Below, in pieces: positions 5,329 through 6,837 of a stretch of 6,837 nucleotides of DNA. The position numbers and the translations under genes were made by a program. The stretch is from GWA2-44-9 sp964429675 (lineage in GTDB: Bacteria; Patescibacteriota; Minisyncoccia; 2-02-FULL-40-12; GWA2-44-9), in contig CAYSDF010000043.1 in the NCBI GenBank assembly GCA_964429675.1, positions 1-6,837 of the forward strand, in the 5' to 3' direction. The notes under the pieces are model-generated. The model had not been told where the DNA came from. It was given only the letters and a program-made list of their open reading frames with translations, and searched no databases. The stretch's first letter is position 1. Each line of letters opens with the position of its first letter.

Positions 5329-6786
5329 ATGAGATCTAAGAAGGATCGTTGGCTTTTACAGCAGCTTAGAGGTCTTACTTTCGATGATTTTCTAAATGGA
5401 CCTGGCTGGGGGGTGATTACCAGTCGTAAAGATGTTCCTCTTGAAACTAAATTCTCTGAAAATATAAGCCTGAATATTCCTTTTGTTTCAGCAAATATGG
5501 ATACAGTGACCGGTTCTAAAATGGCTGTAGCCGTCGCTAAGCAGGGCGGGATAGGCATCGTACATCGTTATCTGAGCATTGAAGAAGAAGTCCAGAAAAT
5601 CAGAGAAGTTAAGAGAGAGGAGAACTTTATTATCGAGCAGCCCTACAACATTTCTAAGGGTAGTACTATTGGTGAAGCTCGTCAGATTATGCAGAAGGAA
5701 AATGTCGGTTGTCTAGTAGTTTTAGATAAAGAGGGCCACCTTTTGGGTCTTCTGGGCTCAAGGGATATTAGATTCTGCTCAAACGATATACTAGTTTCAG
5801 AGCGGATGAAGCCTGTCGGCTCACTTATTAGCACTGATTCCAAGGTTACTTTTTCTAAAGCGAAAAAGATTCTTGACCACCATCGGTTGGAAAAATTGCC
5901 GATTATTGATAAGCGTGGAAAGTTATTGGGCCTAATTACCGCCAAAGACATAGAGAATCTTGAGAAATATCCTCTTGCTAATAAAGATTCAAAAGGCCAG
6001 TTAGTTGTTGGAGCAGCCATTGGGGCAACGGGGGATTACCTTGAAAGATCAGCCGAGCTTATAAAAGCAGGGTCCGATGTCATTGTAATCGACATTGCCA
6101 ATGCCCAGTCAATTGTCGGCAAGAAATCAGTGATTGCTTTCAGGAAAAGGTTTCCGGATGCAGAGCTTGTTGTCGGGAATATAGTTTTGCCGGAAGCGGT
6201 GAGAGTATTTCAGAAATTAGGCGCTAATGGTCTAAAGATCGGATTGGGACCTGGTTCCGCCTGCACTACAAGGATATCGACTAATGTCGGAGTGCCTCAA
6301 GCCCAAGCAATATATGATTGTGCTCGTGTTGCCGGAATACCTATCATTGCTGACGGTGGCATGAAAAGACATGGTCATCTTGCCCTGGCTCTATTGCTGG
6401 GCTCCTCGTCTTGTATGATCGGCGGGATGTTTGCCGGAACAGATGAATCTCCGGGTCATGTCTGGCCAGATGCCGATGGGAAGAAAGTTAAGAGTTTTCG
6501 GGGTATGGCTTCACGTGAGGCTATGTACGAAAAGTTGGTATCCGAGTCTGATAACGATCCTTACGAGACTTCTTCAAGGATAAGTCCTGAAGGAATGGAA
6601 AAGAAGGTTGAGTATAAAGGCCCTGTGATTCCCATTATTCAGGAAATGGTAGGCCACTTGGCCTCAACGATAAGTTATCTGGGCGCAAAATCTTTAAAGG
6701 AAGCTCAGGAAATATTTCTAAAAAATCCTAAAAAGTATTTAATTAAGCTTTCTTCAGCTTCGCAGGTAGAATCTTGGAGAAGATAG
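5329..6786 (+). CDS. guaB: CBS-containing IMP dehydrogenase / GMP reductase family enzyme
   Basis: The protein has 485 residues, the usual bacterial IMPDH length. IMPDH makes XMP from IMP with NAD+, the committed step to GMP, in the cytoplasm; GMP reductase runs GMP to IMP. The barrel opens with LTFDDFL and is interrupted by two CBS domains (about 105-150 and 160-212). The active-site loop GLGPGSACTTR carries Cys312. IADGGM (Asp342) and AGTDESPG (369-376) bind nucleotide. The flap region is RGMAS (391-395) to PEG (420-422), then VEYKGPV. Some positions look like GMP reductase: DIANAQS (255-261) where bacterial IMPDH has DTAHGHS, and GGM (365-367) where IMPDH has GSM/GSL. The IMPDH Arg-Tyr flap dyad is not at its expected place. 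The family call is firm, but the reaction is uncertain. The gene lies 46 bases after the C39-like gene. Confidence 0.88.
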   Translation: MRSKKDRWLLQQLRGLTFDDFLNGPGWGVITSRKDVPLETKFSENISLNIPFVSANMDTVTGSKMAVAVAKQGGIGIVHRYLSIEEEVQKIREVKREENFIIEQPYNISKGSTIGEARQIMQKENVGCLVVLDKEGHLLGLLGSRDIRFCSNDILVSERMKPVGSLISTDSKVTFSKAKKILDHHRLEKLPIIDKRGKLLGLITAKDIENLEKYPLANKDSKGQLVVGAAIGATGDYLERSAELIKAGSDVIVIDIANAQSIVGKKSVIAFRKRFPDAELVVGNIVLPEAVRVFQKLGANGLKIGLGPGSACTTRISTNVGVPQAQAIYDCARVAGIPIIADGGMKRHGHLALALLLGSSSCMIGGMFAGTDESPGHVWPDADGKKVKSFRGMASREAMYEKLVSESDNDPYETSSRISPEGMEKKVEYKGPVIPIIQEMVGHLASTISYLGAKSLKEAQEIFLKNPKKYLIKLSSASQVESWRR

Positions 6787-6802
6787 CCCCCTAACTCAAC
6801 AT

Positions 6803-6836
6803 AAATCTCTAGCGCGATGCTAGGGATTTTATTTTT
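6803..6836 (+). terminator. Rho-independent terminator after the IMPDH/GMPR-family gene
   Basis: An 11-bp stem pairs 6803-6813 (AAATCTCTAGC) with 6819-6829 (GCTAGGGATTT), including one T-G wobble, around the loop GCGAT. The T-rich TATTTTTA follows. It lies 16 bases past the TAG stop and closes the transcription unit. Confidence 0.82.
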
Positions 6837-6837
6837 A

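Noticed and set aside
5305..5333. TTGACC (5 of 6 to the -35 consensus) as promoter for the purine gene
   Set aside because: At 17-bp spacing the only -10 is TATGAG, which overlaps ATG 5329 and would start transcription inside the coding region.
1..6837. Alternative genetic code 25 (UGA as Gly), as in Gracilibacteria/SR1
   Set aside because: No gene contains in-frame TGA and all Gly in conserved motifs is encoded by GGN. The lack of TGA stops among five genes is too small a sample to mean anything.

Overview
The window looks like bacterial DNA, most likely from a small-genome lineage of the Patescibacteria/CPR (Parcubacteria-like) type. This is an inference from three things: compact gene spacing; several starts with no Shine-Dalgarno motif; and a very long secreted, Cys-containing mosaic protein (FN3-like, DUF4215-like, InlB-B-like, PKD) beside small peptidase-like genes without signal peptides. 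No rRNA or other phylogenetic marker is present, so the assignment is soft. The genetic code looks standard (code 11). The five genes stop at TAA, TAG, TAA, TAA and TAG, and none has an internal TGA.

All five genes are on the + strand. From left to right: (1) the 3' part of a gene for a small lipoprotein whose lipobox Cys lies at the window edge, closed by a strong hairpin terminator; (2) a 1204-residue secreted protein with a signal peptide, two N-terminal beta-rich domains, an FN3-like domain, a Cys-rich DUF4215-like motif, a divergent InlB B-repeat, three tandem ~160-residue repeats of a type I do not recognise, a second FN3-like region, a PKD domain and a short tail ending WKEVAP; (3) a 38-bp perfect palindrome, probably a terminator; (4) two small genes overlapping by 8 bases, which look like cysteine peptidases of the NlpC/P60-CHAP type and the C39 type, both without signal peptides; (5) a CBS-containing IMP dehydrogenase/GMP reductase family enzyme, closed by a hairpin terminator at the right edge.

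Genes 1 and 2 are cell-envelope or extracellular and appear to be independent transcription units. Genes 4a and 4b look like one translationally linked unit. The purine enzyme follows 46 bases later and may have its own promoter. No pathway visibly joins the purine gene to the others.

The points most worth a second look are the overlapping peptidase-fold pair; the purine enzyme, which mixes IMPDH and GMP reductase signatures and lacks the IMPDH Arg-Tyr flap dyad at its usual place; the triple repeat with its conserved Cys pair; the possible C-terminal sorting tail; and the perfect palindrome just upstream of a gene with no ribosome binding site.
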